Below, one piece after another: positions 17,952 to 26,955 of a DNA stretch of 64,000 nucleotides. The stretch is from positions 62,001-126,000 of the forward strand of contig CAZNPH010000006.1 of the NCBI GenBank assembly GCA_964574985.1. The letters run 5' to 3'. Made by a program: the position numbers and the translations under genes. This DNA is from CAZNPH01 sp964574985. Lineage in GTDB: Bacteria > Bacteroidota > Bacteroidia > Bacteroidales > SM23-62. Positions within the stretch are counted from its first letter, which is position 1; each line of letters starts with the position of its first letter. Below the pieces are notes generated by a model that did no database searches, was not told the DNA's origin, and saw only the letters and a list, made by a program, of their open reading frames with translations.

Positions 17952-18280
17952 CGGGCAAAAAATCCATAAAATCCCGGTTGCTGTATACGGTGTTATTTCT
18001 TTTTTCTGCAATGAACGGTTTTGCGGAACCCTTGCCGGATAACCTGAATACCATAAATTGCCATCCTTTCTTTTCGGACCAATCCCTGCTCCATCCGGAG
18101 ATCATCATGGACATTGCTGCCATCAGAAAAGATGTGGGCAAGAACCACGGGTATCACCATGTCCTGATCCGTTATCCCGGACACAAAAAAGACTTGCTGA
18201 ACTACCTGGAAAGTTTCTTCAGGGTGCTTGAATGCCCGGAAACAGCAGACTATGAATTCAACAAAACCTGCAGGCAATAA
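17948..18280 (+). CDS. small secreted protein of unknown function
   Basis: A 110-residue product, translationally coupled to the phosphatase by an ATGA overlap. It has an N-terminal signal peptide (LLYTVLFLFSAMNGFA), then a compact domain with two or three Cys (NCHPFF, LECPET, NKTCRQ) that could form disulfides in the periplasm. I recognise no family. The coupling suggests a partner, inhibitor or substrate-presenting factor of the phosphatase. Confidence 0.6.
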   Translation: MTGKKSIKSRLLYTVLFLFSAMNGFAEPLPDNLNTINCHPFFSDQSLLHPEIIMDIAAIRKDVGKNHGYHHVLIRYPGHKKDLLNYLESFFRVLECPETADYEFNKTCRQ

Positions 18281-18289
18281 AAAAAGCAA

Positions 18290-18976
18290 TCACCATTTCC
18301 TCAGCAAATATTCATACAGGGTAATGTTCATCAGAAGGAGCAGCATTCCGTAAAATATATCTTCCAGCGGTATGGTCAGTATCCTCAGTCCGATGATTTC
18401 AGCATGGTTGTACCACACCACTTCTTCCCCGATCCCGGTCCCGGTCAGTATTCCGTTAACAAGGGCAAACGGCAGCAGAATGATCAGGTATGACATGTAA
18501 AACCTCCCCATATACCCGGTACGCAGAACAAATTGAACAAGGATGACCATCATTCCAAGGGACAGAAAAGTAACCAGGGTGTATAGCCTTTTATGGAATA
18601 AGGCGGCCGATATGATCAGCAGAAAAACCAGAATTGCACTGATTTGCCGGGTGAATTTCTCTGGGATACCGGTACCAAAATAATAACGGTATACCTCATA
18701 GGTAAAAACAGAAGCATAGGGGATGGTTAAAAAAAACAAGCATTCTTCCACAGGCAATCCCGCAATATCGTATCCGGTCAGGTAGTCAGGATTGAACCCC
18801 CAGATGCCTGCATCTGAAAATATCCGGTCCCAGACCAGAAAAATAATTCCGGTAACCAGCATGGAAGGAAGTAGGTATTTCCATCTTTTGTAAAAAGAAA
18901 CCTTCCGGTCAAAGCTCAGTATCAGGGGAATGATTGTTACGAAAATATTAATTAACAGGTATATAAAATTACTCAC
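18290..18976 (-). CDS. lycopene cyclase, CrtYcd type (two-domain membrane protein)
   Basis: Lycopene cyclases of this type form the beta-ionone rings of carotenoids. The 228-residue protein has about seven membrane helices and two copies of the cyclase domain. Each has the PxE(E/D) motif: LPVEECLFF near 75-83 and IPLEDIFYG near 202-210. In actinobacteria the domains are separate (CrtYc and CrtYd); here, as in other Bacteroidota, they are one polypeptide. The start is a GTG at 18976; the next in-frame ATG would remove the first helix. A 99-base spacer separates it from crtB. It converges with the small secreted protein gene. Confidence 0.88.
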   Translation of the reverse strand: MSNFIYLLINIFVTIIPLILSFDRKVSFYKRWKYLLPSMLVTGIIFLVWDRIFSDAGIWGFNPDYLTGYDIAGLPVEECLFFLTIPYASVFTYEVYRYYFGTGIPEKFTRQISAILVFLLIISAALFHKRLYTLVTFLSLGMMVILVQFVLRTGYMGRFYMSYLIILLPFALVNGILTGTGIGEEVVWYNHAEIIGLRILTIPLEDIFYGMLLLLMNITLYEYLLRKW

Positions 18977-19075
18977 CTGGAATTATAATTTAAGTTTTTC
19001 CACGGATCCTGAAATATCTTGACGGAAACATAAATATAAATCCGAAATGGGGTTTTCCGGTGTGATAACAGGTTT

Positions 19076-19918
19076 TTATATCATCGATAATTTACACTTA
19101 CAGTACGAAACCAGCAGTATCAGGTACTTTTTGCCGTTGGGAATCCTGACCCGCAGGCTGATCAGCTTCTCCGCCGGCGTTTGTTTGATCTTGCGGAACA
19201 AGGAGTGGTAATAAACATAAGAAAGATAGACCCCCAGTTTGACGGGCGGGGGCAATTTTCTGATGCCCGCATATCCTTCGGAAAATTCTTTTTCAATTTC
19301 TTTTTCGATCTCTTTTTTGTCGCCAGCCGAAAAATTGTTCATGTCCAGGTCCGGGAAATATATCCTGCCCAAATGGTGATAATCGGCCTTCAGATCCCGG
19401 AGGAAATTGATCTTCTGATATGCCGAGCCGAGCTTCTTGGCATACGGTTTCAGTTCCTCATATCTCCGGCGGTCTCCATCCAGAAATACCATCAGACACA
19501 TGAGTCCGACCACCTCCGCCGATCCCAACACATACCGCTCATAATTTTCCCGGGTGTATGTTTTTTGGTTCAGGTCCATTTCCATGCTGTGAAAAAAATG
19601 TCCGATCAGTTCCCTGTCAATTGAATACCGGTGAACCACCTGCTGGAAATTGTTCAATACGGGATTTATACTGATCCGGTTTTTCAGGGCAAGCATGGTA
19701 TCCTCCCTGAATTTAATGAAAAGTAGTTTTTGATCATGGTCATGAAAAGTATCCACGATCTCATCGGCCAATCGCACAAAGCCATATATGGCATATACCG
19801 GATTCCTGTATTTTTCCCTCATCATTTTGATCCCCAGGGAGAAAGAAGTGCTGTATGCATGGGTCACCATCTCACTGGAACGTTCCGATATTTTCTGATA
19901 TATCCGCATCATATCCAC
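19076..19918 (-). CDS. crtB: phytoene synthase
   Basis: This joins two geranylgeranyl diphosphates into phytoene, the first committed carotenoid step. The 280-residue product has both Asp-rich metal sites of squalene/phytoene synthases: RLADEIVDTFHD near 50 and NFLRDLKADYH near 165-175, with the YQKINFLRD signature. The start overlaps the end of crtI by 10 bases, so the two are translationally coupled. Two other in-frame ATGs lie within the first four codons. Confidence 0.93.
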   Translation of the reverse strand: MDMMRIYQKISERSSEMVTHAYSTSFSLGIKMMREKYRNPVYAIYGFVRLADEIVDTFHDHDQKLLFIKFREDTMLALKNRISINPVLNNFQQVVHRYSIDRELIGHFFHSMEMDLNQKTYTRENYERYVLGSAEVVGLMCLMVFLDGDRRRYEELKPYAKKLGSAYQKINFLRDLKADYHHLGRIYFPDLDMNNFSAGDKKEIEKEIEKEFSEGYAGIRKLPPPVKLGVYLSYVYYHSLFRKIKQTPAEKLISLRVRIPNGKKYLILLVSYCKCKLSMI

Positions 19919-21393
19919 CGGGGATTTTTCATGATCTGGCCGGCCACAACCAGGCCGGAGACCAGGCAGGGCGGCACGCCGGGTCCCGGGACCGTCAATT
20001 GCCCGGTATAAAAGAGATTTTTGATCTTTCTGTTTCGTATTTTGGGTTTCATGGAGGCTGTCTGAAAAAGTGTATTCGCCAGTCCGTATGCATTTCCCCT
20101 GTATGCATGAAAATAATCGATAAAATCAGACTGGCCGATTGTTTTTTTGAATACAATATGCTTTCCGACCGGTTGACCGGTCATTTCTTCCAGCTTTCTG
20201 ATTACCCGGGTGTAATATTTTTCCCTGATATTCTCATCATCCTGTAATCCGGGAGCAACCGGGATCAGGACCACTACGTTCTCCATTCCTTCGGGAGCAA
20301 CACCCCGTTCCGTCCTTGACGTACAGGAAATATACATGGCCGGATCATCCGGCCATTTCGGGTCTTTGTAGATCTGCTCTGCATGGGCCTGAAAATCGGT
20401 ATCAAAAAACAAATTGTGATGGAACAGGTTCAGCTTGCGGTTCACGCCCAGGTAGAAAAGAAGCGCAGAAGGAGCCATCTTTCTACTTTTCCAGTAGCCT
20501 GCCGGGTAATTCCTTGCCTCAGGAGGCAACAGATACTGCTCAACATGATGATAATCGGCAGAAGCAACCACCACATCCGGTGTATATTGTTTTCCATGGT
20601 TTACCTCCACGGCATCGACCTGGTTGCCGGAAATCAGGATCCGGGTTACTTCACTGTGGTAATGAAATTCCACGCCGAAGGACCCGGCAAGTTCCACCAT
20701 GCCGTCCACCACACGGCTCATACCCCCCAGGGGATACCAGCTTCCCAATACCAGATCGGCATAATTCATCAGGGTATATATTGCTGGTATTTCCGATGCG
20801 GTTGCCCCCAGGAAAATGACAGGAAATTCCAGCATCCTTCTCAGCCGTTCATCCCTGAAATTCTTTCTGACCACCGAAGCAACCGACCGGAAAACATCCA
20901 TGGACAGGAGTCCGCGCAACAAACCCGGATGCAGTAGCTCAAAGACCGAATGTCCGGGCAGATATACAAATTTTTTCATTCCCATAAGGTATTTGTATTC
21001 CGCCTGATCAAGGAATTTTTTCAGTTTTTTCTGACTGCCCGGTTCAATTTGCTCAAATAAGCTGTACAGTTCTTCCCGGTCTGCAGGGACGTCAATATGG
21101 TCACCCGGCGAAAAAAACATCCTGTATCCCGGATCCAGTCTTTTCAGTTGGTAATAATCGGATGCCGATTTACCGAAGTGATTGAAATAATCTTCGATGA
21201 CATCCGGCATCCAATACCAGGAGGGACCCATATCGAAAGTAAATCCGTCACCTGTCAGTTTTTGTGCCCTTCCTCCGGGCACACCACCCTTTTCAAAAAC
21301 ATCCACCCTGAAACCCGCCGATGCCAGGGCGGTAGCCGAAGAAATTCCGGAAAATCCCGCTCCTATAACCAGGGCTTTGCGATCCATGATCAT
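19909..21393 (-). CDS. crtI: phytoene desaturase
   Basis: An FAD-dependent desaturase that converts phytoene towards lycopene. The 494-residue product opens with the dinucleotide fold ALVIGAGFSGISSA, then GVPGGRAQ, and has the C-terminal FYTGQLTVPGPGVPPCLVSG block that closes the flavin site in CrtI and its relatives. ATGs exist at codons 1 and 3. It is the first gene of the leftward crtI-crtB-cyclase set and is divergent from the CruF-like gene across a 96-base gap. Confidence 0.93.
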   Translation of the reverse strand: MIMDRKALVIGAGFSGISSATALASAGFRVDVFEKGGVPGGRAQKLTGDGFTFDMGPSWYWMPDVIEDYFNHFGKSASDYYQLKRLDPGYRMFFSPGDHIDVPADREELYSLFEQIEPGSQKKLKKFLDQAEYKYLMGMKKFVYLPGHSVFELLHPGLLRGLLSMDVFRSVASVVRKNFRDERLRRMLEFPVIFLGATASEIPAIYTLMNYADLVLGSWYPLGGMSRVVDGMVELAGSFGVEFHYHSEVTRILISGNQVDAVEVNHGKQYTPDVVVASADYHHVEQYLLPPEARNYPAGYWKSRKMAPSALLFYLGVNRKLNLFHHNLFFDTDFQAHAEQIYKDPKWPDDPAMYISCTSRTERGVAPEGMENVVVLIPVAPGLQDDENIREKYYTRVIRKLEEMTGQPVGKHIVFKKTIGQSDFIDYFHAYRGNAYGLANTLFQTASMKPKIRNRKIKNLFYTGQLTVPGPGVPPCLVSGLVVAGQIMKNPRWI

Positions 21394-21489
21394 TCTGACA
21401 ATTTACAGAACAATTATTCTGATGCAAAAACAAACAATGATATATTTTGTTTAATTTACAACATATTCACCGAATATGCAGCCGGTATC

Positions 21490-22131
21490 ATGTTTTCCAT
21501 GAACACCGAAAAATATTTTACAGGCGCATTGGCAATCTTTTTTGCCTGTGGTTTTGGCTTTCACATGGTGCCTGCGTGGTACCCTTTTGCCCGAGAGACA
21601 ACGGAATTGTTTCTGGCCTTTTCCGGAGGAATTGTATTGTATTTTGTCTTTTTGATCAATTCCCCGAAACGCATGCTGGCCTGGCTGCTGATCTCACTGA
21701 TCCTGACCTGGTTTCTGGAAGTGATGGGAACAAACACCGGCATGATTTTCGGTGATTACCGGTATACAGGCACCCTGGGTGTCCAATTGCTTAATGTTCC
21801 CGTGGTTATTGCACTGAACTGGGTCGTTCTTACCCTGGGCATGTCAGAAATCGTCCGGGCCATTGTACGTAAGGATCTCTGGGTCCCTCCACTGGCAGCG
21901 GTTTTCCTTGTATTTTTCGATCTGCTTCTGGAGCCAATGGCCATGAAATTGAATTACTGGCAATGGAATGACCGGTTCGTTCCCCTGCAGAATTATCTGG
22001 CATGGTTTGTGATCGCTTTTCTCCTGTCGGCATTGCTGATCCGACTCCGGATCAGGACCGGCACCCTGATTCTCAGGGCATATATCATCATCCAGTTTTT
22101 GTTCTTCGGTTTGCTGTATTTTTTTTTCTGA
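21490..22131 (+). CDS. carotenoid biosynthesis membrane protein (CruF-like)
   Basis: A 213-residue protein with six to seven predicted membrane helices and the motifs of the CruF/DUF422 family (PF04240): FLEVMGTNTGMIFGDYRYT, then FFDLLLEPMAMKLNYWQW. CruF is a carotenoid 1',2'-hydratase in the path to myxoxanthophyll- and flexixanthin-type products; other members act in C50 pathways. The open frame runs back to 21097 across crtI, but the ATG at 21490 is the first that leaves a free spacer. A TATATTTTG sequence at 21441-21449 is a possible -7 box. With the divergent crt genes it suggests a hydroxylated, at least monocyclic, carotenoid. Confidence 0.82.
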   Translation: MFSMNTEKYFTGALAIFFACGFGFHMVPAWYPFARETTELFLAFSGGIVLYFVFLINSPKRMLAWLLISLILTWFLEVMGTNTGMIFGDYRYTGTLGVQLLNVPVVIALNWVVLTLGMSEIVRAIVRKDLWVPPLAAVFLVFFDLLLEPMAMKLNYWQWNDRFVPLQNYLAWFVIAFLLSALLIRLRIRTGTLILRAYIIIQFLFFGLLYFFF

Positions 22132-22182
22132 CAAGCTTTGTAAGAACGGATTCATGGCATGTTCAGATTATTTCATTTGTTG

Positions 22183-22190
22183 TATATTTA
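22183..22190 (+). promoter_or_regulatory. -7 box (TATATTTA) for the M16 peptidase pair
   Basis: One base from TAnnTTTG, 31 bases before the ATG at 22222. The implied leader is about 25 bases and AT-rich. No clear -33 TTG is seen. Confidence 0.35.
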
Positions 22191-22221
22191 CGCTTTACAA
22201 TTTGAAAAAGGCAAAAACAAA

Positions 22222-23550
22222 ATGCGCATAAAAATCAGATACTTAACACTCTTTTTCCTGGCTTTGATCATTTTTCCGCCGGGATTTTCACAAACCAAAG
22301 ACATTGAATTCATCCAGTATGATCTCCCCAACGGATTGCATGTGATCCTTCACCAGGACAATTCCCGGCCGATCGTGGCCATCAACATCACCTACCATGT
22401 GGGGTCAAAAAATGAAAAGTCCGATCGTACCGGTTTTGCCCATTTTTTTGAGCATTTGATGTTCGAAGGTTCCGAAAATATTGACCGGGGGGAGTACTTT
22501 AAATACGTACAAAATGCAGGCGGGCAAAACAACGCGGGGACATCATTTGACTATACAACCTACTACGAAATATTGCCGTCCAACCAGCTGGAACTCGGTT
22601 TATGGCTTGAATCCGAACGATTACTGCATCTTAAGATCGACAGCGTGGGTGTGGAAACCCAAAGGAAGATCGTAAAGGAAGAACGCAAATCCAGATATGA
22701 AAATCAGCCCTATGGTTCATTCCAGGAAGAAATTTTTTCCAATGCATTCACAAAGCATCCATACCGGTGGGTCCCCATCGGAGATGTTCAATATATAGAC
22801 CAGGCCACCCTGGAAGAGTTTATCGGGTTCCACGATCATTTTTATGTTCCTGAAAACGCTGTGCTTGCAATAGCCGGTGACATTCAGATCAACGAGACCG
22901 AAGAATTGATCGAAGCGTATTTCGGCACCATACCCCCCGGTGGTCATAATATTTACCGCCCGGCTGTGGAAGAACCAAAACAAACGGAAGAAGTCAGAAA
23001 AACCGTTTACGACAACATACAGCTTCCGGCCATTTTTATGGCCTATCATATGCCCCCATTGTGTTCCGATGATTATTATCCACTGGACATGTTGCAGAAA
23101 TTGTTGTCGGGCGGACAAAGTTCGAGGCTGTACAAGTCCCTTGTCGATGAACAACAGCTCGCACTGGAAGTGGCCGCTTTCCCCTATGCACTTGAAGATG
23201 CAGGTATATTCATCACCCTTGCCCTGGCCAATATGGGCGTTTCACTTGAAAAACTTGAAAAAGCCATTGAAGTTGAGATCGACAAGATCAAAGAAAACGG
23301 ACTGACAGACAGGGAATTTGAAAAACTCCAAAACCAGACCGAAAACGATTTCATAAGCCAGAATTCCAGTCTGTCCGGTATTGCATCCAATCTGGCCCAT
23401 TATTATCTTTTTTATGATGATGCCGGACTGATCAATACCGAGATCAACCGCTACATGGCGGTCAGCAAAGAGGACATTGTCAGGGTGGCCGGAAAATACC
23501 TGCAACCTGAAAATCGTGTCGTGTTGTATTATTTGCCAAAAACCCACTAA
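22222..23550 (+). CDS. M16 family zinc peptidase, catalytic subunit
   Basis: A 442-residue secreted peptidase (signal peptide MRIKIRYLTLFFLALIIF, cleavage near GFSQ). The inverted zinc motif HFFEH puts the ligands at His74 and His78 and the general base at Glu77, and a downstream Glu-rich segment (KIVKEERKSRYENQP) supplies the third ligand. The frame extends upstream to 22159, but that would place 21 residues before the signal peptide. It is followed after 3 bases by a second M16 protein without the zinc motif, the usual catalytic/non-catalytic pair of two-subunit processing peptidases. Confidence 0.92.
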   Translation: MRIKIRYLTLFFLALIIFPPGFSQTKDIEFIQYDLPNGLHVILHQDNSRPIVAINITYHVGSKNEKSDRTGFAHFFEHLMFEGSENIDRGEYFKYVQNAGGQNNAGTSFDYTTYYEILPSNQLELGLWLESERLLHLKIDSVGVETQRKIVKEERKSRYENQPYGSFQEEIFSNAFTKHPYRWVPIGDVQYIDQATLEEFIGFHDHFYVPENAVLAIAGDIQINETEELIEAYFGTIPPGGHNIYRPAVEEPKQTEEVRKTVYDNIQLPAIFMAYHMPPLCSDDYYPLDMLQKLLSGGQSSRLYKSLVDEQQLALEVAAFPYALEDAGIFITLALANMGVSLEKLEKAIEVEIDKIKENGLTDREFEKLQNQTENDFISQNSSLSGIASNLAHYYLFYDDAGLINTEINRYMAVSKEDIVRVAGKYLQPENRVVLYYLPKTH

Positions 23551-23553
23551 ACC

Positions 23554-25329
23554 ATGAATTTCCCCGCCCCGAGGAAATTGTTCATTTATTTGTTCCTGCT
23601 GTGCCCGTTCCACGTGGTCCTTGCACAGATCAACAGAAGCACCCCGCCTGAACCGGGCCCTGCACCTGAGATCCGTGTCGGAAGCCATGAAAAATTTATC
23701 CTCGACAACGGAATGCGGGTATACGTGGTTGAAGACCACAAATTGCCCAGGGTTTCCTATACCCTGATCTTTGACAATGATCCGGTGCTGGAAGGGGAAC
23801 ATGCAGGCTATGTCGGATTTACCGGGGAACTTCTCGGGACGGCAACCACCACACGGTCAAAAGCAGAAATCGATGAAGCCATTGATTTTATGGGTGCGAA
23901 ACTTTCCACATCTTCAGGCTCGGTCCATGCATCCTGTTTGAAGAAGCACAATGAAAAACTGCTGGAGATTCTCAGCGATATTCTGATCCATCCCGTATTC
24001 AAACCAGAAGAACTTGAAAAAGTCCGTAAACAAACCCTTTCTGCCCTGGCGGCTGAAAAAAACGACCCGGACGCCATTGCCGGAAAAGTGAGTGACTTGC
24101 TGGTATACGGCAAAAACCATCCCTATGGTGAGTTCATCACGGAACAGACGGTGAACACCATCATCACCGGCATGTGCAGGCAATATTATGAGGATTATAT
24201 GACCCCTGCATCAACTTATCTTGCCATTGTCGGAGACATTAACAAAAGAGAGGCCAGAAAGCTGATCATGGAGCATTTCGGGGAATGGAAAGGTACTTTG
24301 CCCCCCGAACACCGCTACCAAACACCGGAATCTCCCCCGGGGAAACAGGTGGTGGTGGTGGACCGCCCTGTTGCGGTCCAGTCGGTGGTTATTGTGGCCT
24401 ACCCGGTTCAGCTCAAACCCGGAAGCAAGAACACCATTCCCGCAAAAGTAATGAACACCATCCTGGGTGGAGGAGTTTACCGGCTTTTTGAAAATCTCCG
24501 GGAAAAACACGGATATACTTACGGAGCATATTCATCCCTGCAACCCGATCCGCTGACCGGGAGCTTCCAGACCCGGACCGAGGTCAGGACCAGTGTAACC
24601 GACAGCGCCATCCATGAAATTCTGTATGAAATGAACCGTCTGCGGGATGAGTCCGTTCAGGAAGAAGAACTGGAAAGAGTTAAGAATTACCTGTCCGGTT
24701 CCTTTGCCCTTGCCCTGGAAAACCCACGGACCGTCGCCCGTTTTGCCATCAATACGGAAAGATATGACCTTCCGGGCGATTACTATACAAATTATCTGAA
24801 AACGATTCATGCGGTGAATCCCCCGGATGTACAGGCCATGGCACAAAAATATCTGAAACCTGAGCATTCTTACATCCTTGTGGTGGGAAAGGCCGGTGAG
24901 ATTTCAGACCGGCTGAAAAAGTTCAGTGATAACGGTTCCATTCTGTATCACGATACAGACGGCAACCCTCTCCCTTCCCCCGGGGACAGTCTTTCTTTTC
25001 CTGCCGGCATAACTGCAGATGCAGTCATCGACCGTTATATTGAAGTTACCGGAGGAAAACCCGCCTATGAAATTGAGATCATCGATCCGGCCGGCAATTC
25101 CAGTCTGGAATATTTCGACCAGGAAACCGGCTTAAAGATCAAAGCCGTTCAGACACAGGAAGCACCTTCGGGTCCCGTCACCCAGGAAACCTGGTATGAA
25201 GACTACCGGAAAAATTCCGGAGTGTTGTTCCCGTATACGATCAGGCAAACAGCCAACGGACAAACATTCGATATTAAAGTTGACTCCATTAAGGTGAACA
25301 CCGGCATTCCGGATGAAATTTTTCAATGA
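23554..25329 (+). CDS. M16 family peptidase, non-catalytic partner with C-terminal extension
   Basis: A 591-residue secreted protein (signal peptide to about LAQ, residue 25). It has the M16 fold, including FILDNGMRVYVVEDH and the C-terminal substrate-binding segment LREKHGYTYGAYSS, but where HxxEH should stand it reads YVGFTGELL, so it cannot bind the catalytic zinc. After the M16 part (about residue 480) there is an extra domain of about 100 residues (starting near AGITADAVIDRYIEVTGGK) that resembles the LolA-like barrels found in other Bacteroidota secreted proteins. It almost certainly forms a heterodimer with the upstream enzyme. Confidence 0.88.
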   Translation: MNFPAPRKLFIYLFLLCPFHVVLAQINRSTPPEPGPAPEIRVGSHEKFILDNGMRVYVVEDHKLPRVSYTLIFDNDPVLEGEHAGYVGFTGELLGTATTTRSKAEIDEAIDFMGAKLSTSSGSVHASCLKKHNEKLLEILSDILIHPVFKPEELEKVRKQTLSALAAEKNDPDAIAGKVSDLLVYGKNHPYGEFITEQTVNTIITGMCRQYYEDYMTPASTYLAIVGDINKREARKLIMEHFGEWKGTLPPEHRYQTPESPPGKQVVVVDRPVAVQSVVIVAYPVQLKPGSKNTIPAKVMNTILGGGVYRLFENLREKHGYTYGAYSSLQPDPLTGSFQTRTEVRTSVTDSAIHEILYEMNRLRDESVQEEELERVKNYLSGSFALALENPRTVARFAINTERYDLPGDYYTNYLKTIHAVNPPDVQAMAQKYLKPEHSYILVVGKAGEISDRLKKFSDNGSILYHDTDGNPLPSPGDSLSFPAGITADAVIDRYIEVTGGKPAYEIEIIDPAGNSSLEYFDQETGLKIKAVQTQEAPSGPVTQETWYEDYRKNSGVLFPYTIRQTANGQTFDIKVDSIKVNTGIPDEIFQ

Positions 25330-25330
25330 G

Positions 25331-25783
25331 ATGAGGGCAGTGATCCAACGGGTACAAAATGCTTCTGTTTCGATTTCAGGAAAGAACAAAACCGTCATCG
25401 GCAATGGTTTGATGATTCTGCTGGGAATCGGGCATGGAGACAATGAACAGGACATTGAATGGCTGGCCGGAAAAATTTCCAGGCTCCGTATTTTCAACGA
25501 TGAGCAGGGATTGATGAATCTTTCCGTTCAGGACATCCACGGAGAGATTCTGGTCATCAGTCAGTTTACCCTTCACGCCAGTACCCGCAAAGGGAACCGG
25601 CCTTCATTCATTCGTGCCGCCAGACCGGACGAAGCCATTCCCCTCTACGACCGGTTCATTGATACATTGTCTTCCAAAACAGGTACCCGGGTCCGTTCAG
25701 GTGAGTTTGGCGCCACCATGCAGATATCTCTGGTCAATGACGGCCCGGTAACCATCATCATTGACTCCCGGGACAAGGAATAA
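25331..25783 (+). CDS. dtd: D-aminoacyl-tRNA deacylase
   Basis: DTD removes D-amino acids (and Gly from mischarged tRNA) attached to tRNA, acting in the cytoplasm as a homodimer. The 150-residue product begins MRAVIQRVQNASV and has the SQFTL motif and the C-terminal NDGPVT motif with the cis Gly-Pro that excludes L-amino acids. Another in-frame start 18 bases upstream would overlap the peptidase gene; the family start is the ATG at 25331. It abuts the M16 gene and probably shares its transcript. Confidence 0.95.
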   Translation: MRAVIQRVQNASVSISGKNKTVIGNGLMILLGIGHGDNEQDIEWLAGKISRLRIFNDEQGLMNLSVQDIHGEILVISQFTLHASTRKGNRPSFIRAARPDEAIPLYDRFIDTLSSKTGTRVRSGEFGATMQISLVNDGPVTIIIDSRDKE

Positions 25784-25800
25784 ATATTAAAATTTCTTCC

Positions 25801-26931
25801 ATGTTGCTGAAAATACCCGTTTATTATCCACAGGAACCTGATTCCATAACACCTTCTGTCAATACAGATACGGTTTTCCCATCGACCGACACCATCCCCC
25901 GGGAAGCAGATTCCATGCCAACTGCAAAGACCCGGCTGCAAAATGCCATGGATATCTTCCAATCAATCCGCCGGAAAGATTCGCTCATGGAACAACAAAC
26001 CCTTCAAGCTTCCGGAGATACGCCCGCCAGGGTTACCGTGATCCCTCCACGTCCTGAAGTTCCAAGCTTTACAGCGGATCATTTCCCGCGTTACCGGGAA
26101 TATCCTGATTCGGTCAAACAGGAACAGGGTCTTTTTTTCCTGAAAAGAACAAAAAGGGATTATTTCTGTTTTAACGAATCAGACCGGGACATCTTTCGCC
26201 AGGAAAAACCGTCAGCAACCACCGCTCAACAGGATGTGCCTTTCTTTCACCAAACCCATGCACGGAATGCTGCATTTCAATCCGGATTGAACAAAGACCT
26301 GATCCTGCTGCTGGTGATCATATCCCTGATTACAATTGCCTGGACAAAACTGTATTTCAGCAAGTTTATTAATCAAATCATTTCTTCCCTGTTCAATTTT
26401 CAACTCTCGGTCAAACTTGCCAGGGACAAAAATATCTTCATGCAAAGGGTCTCTTTTATAATGAATGCCGTTTTTGTGCTTGTTTCAGGGATCTTTGGAT
26501 ATCAATTGATGGAGTATTTTGATTTTTCTTTCCGGCCTCAAAATGATGCCCGCTCTATTCTGTACAGCAGCGCTTTTTTTACCTCCCTGCTCCTTGCAAG
26601 GATTCTGGTATTGCGCGTCACCGGATTTATTTTTAAAAATCCCGGCATTTTCCGTGAATATTTACATCAGATACTGCTGATCTGTAAAAATGCCGGATTA
26701 TATCTGATACCGGTCATTCTGACCATAACATATTTGTCTGCCCGTTATGTTCACTGGGCCATTTTTCTGGGATTGGCAATTTTTTTATTCGGATTTATCC
26801 TGCGCGTAATCAGAGGTATACAAATTATTATAAGAAAAGGAGTTTTAATTTTTTATTTGATTTTATATCTTTGTACCCTTGAAATTTTGCCTGTTTTGTA
26901 TCTGTGCAAAGCCTTTTTCTCTTTGAAATAG
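25801..26931 (+). CDS. DUF4271 integral membrane protein
   Basis: A 376-residue protein with a Pro/Ser/Thr-rich N-terminal region (about 1-165, without clear domains), followed by six to seven hydrophobic helices. It matches the DUF4271 family known from Bacteroidota, whose gene usually stands just before hemD as it does here. Function is unknown. The base composition turns AT-rich at the end, where a promoter for hemD lies within the coding sequence. Confidence 0.75.
   Translation: MLLKIPVYYPQEPDSITPSVNTDTVFPSTDTIPREADSMPTAKTRLQNAMDIFQSIRRKDSLMEQQTLQASGDTPARVTVIPPRPEVPSFTADHFPRYREYPDSVKQEQGLFFLKRTKRDYFCFNESDRDIFRQEKPSATTAQQDVPFFHQTHARNAAFQSGLNKDLILLLVIISLITIAWTKLYFSKFINQIISSLFNFQLSVKLARDKNIFMQRVSFIMNAVFVLVSGIFGYQLMEYFDFSFRPQNDARSILYSSAFFTSLLLARILVLRVTGFIFKNPGIFREYLHQILLICKNAGLYLIPVILTITYLSARYVHWAIFLGLAIFLFGFILRVIRGIQIIIRKGVLIFYLILYLCTLEILPVLYLCKAFFSLK
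26866..26873 (+). promoter_or_regulatory. -7 box (TATCTTTG) inside the DUF4271 gene, for hemD-rnpA
   Basis: An exact TAnnTTTG match 83 bases before the hemD ATG, in an AT-rich stretch inside the end of the upstream gene. It would give a leader of about 75 bases. No TTG at the -33 distance. Confidence 0.4.
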
Positions 26932-26955
26932 CAGTATTCACAAAGATTGCCATAC

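Noticed and set aside
23601..23625. Second parS-like site (GTTCCACGTGG) in the inactive M16 gene
   Set aside because: Only the left half and the CACGTG centre match; the right half reads TCCT instead of AACA, so the symmetry is broken and coding explains the bases.
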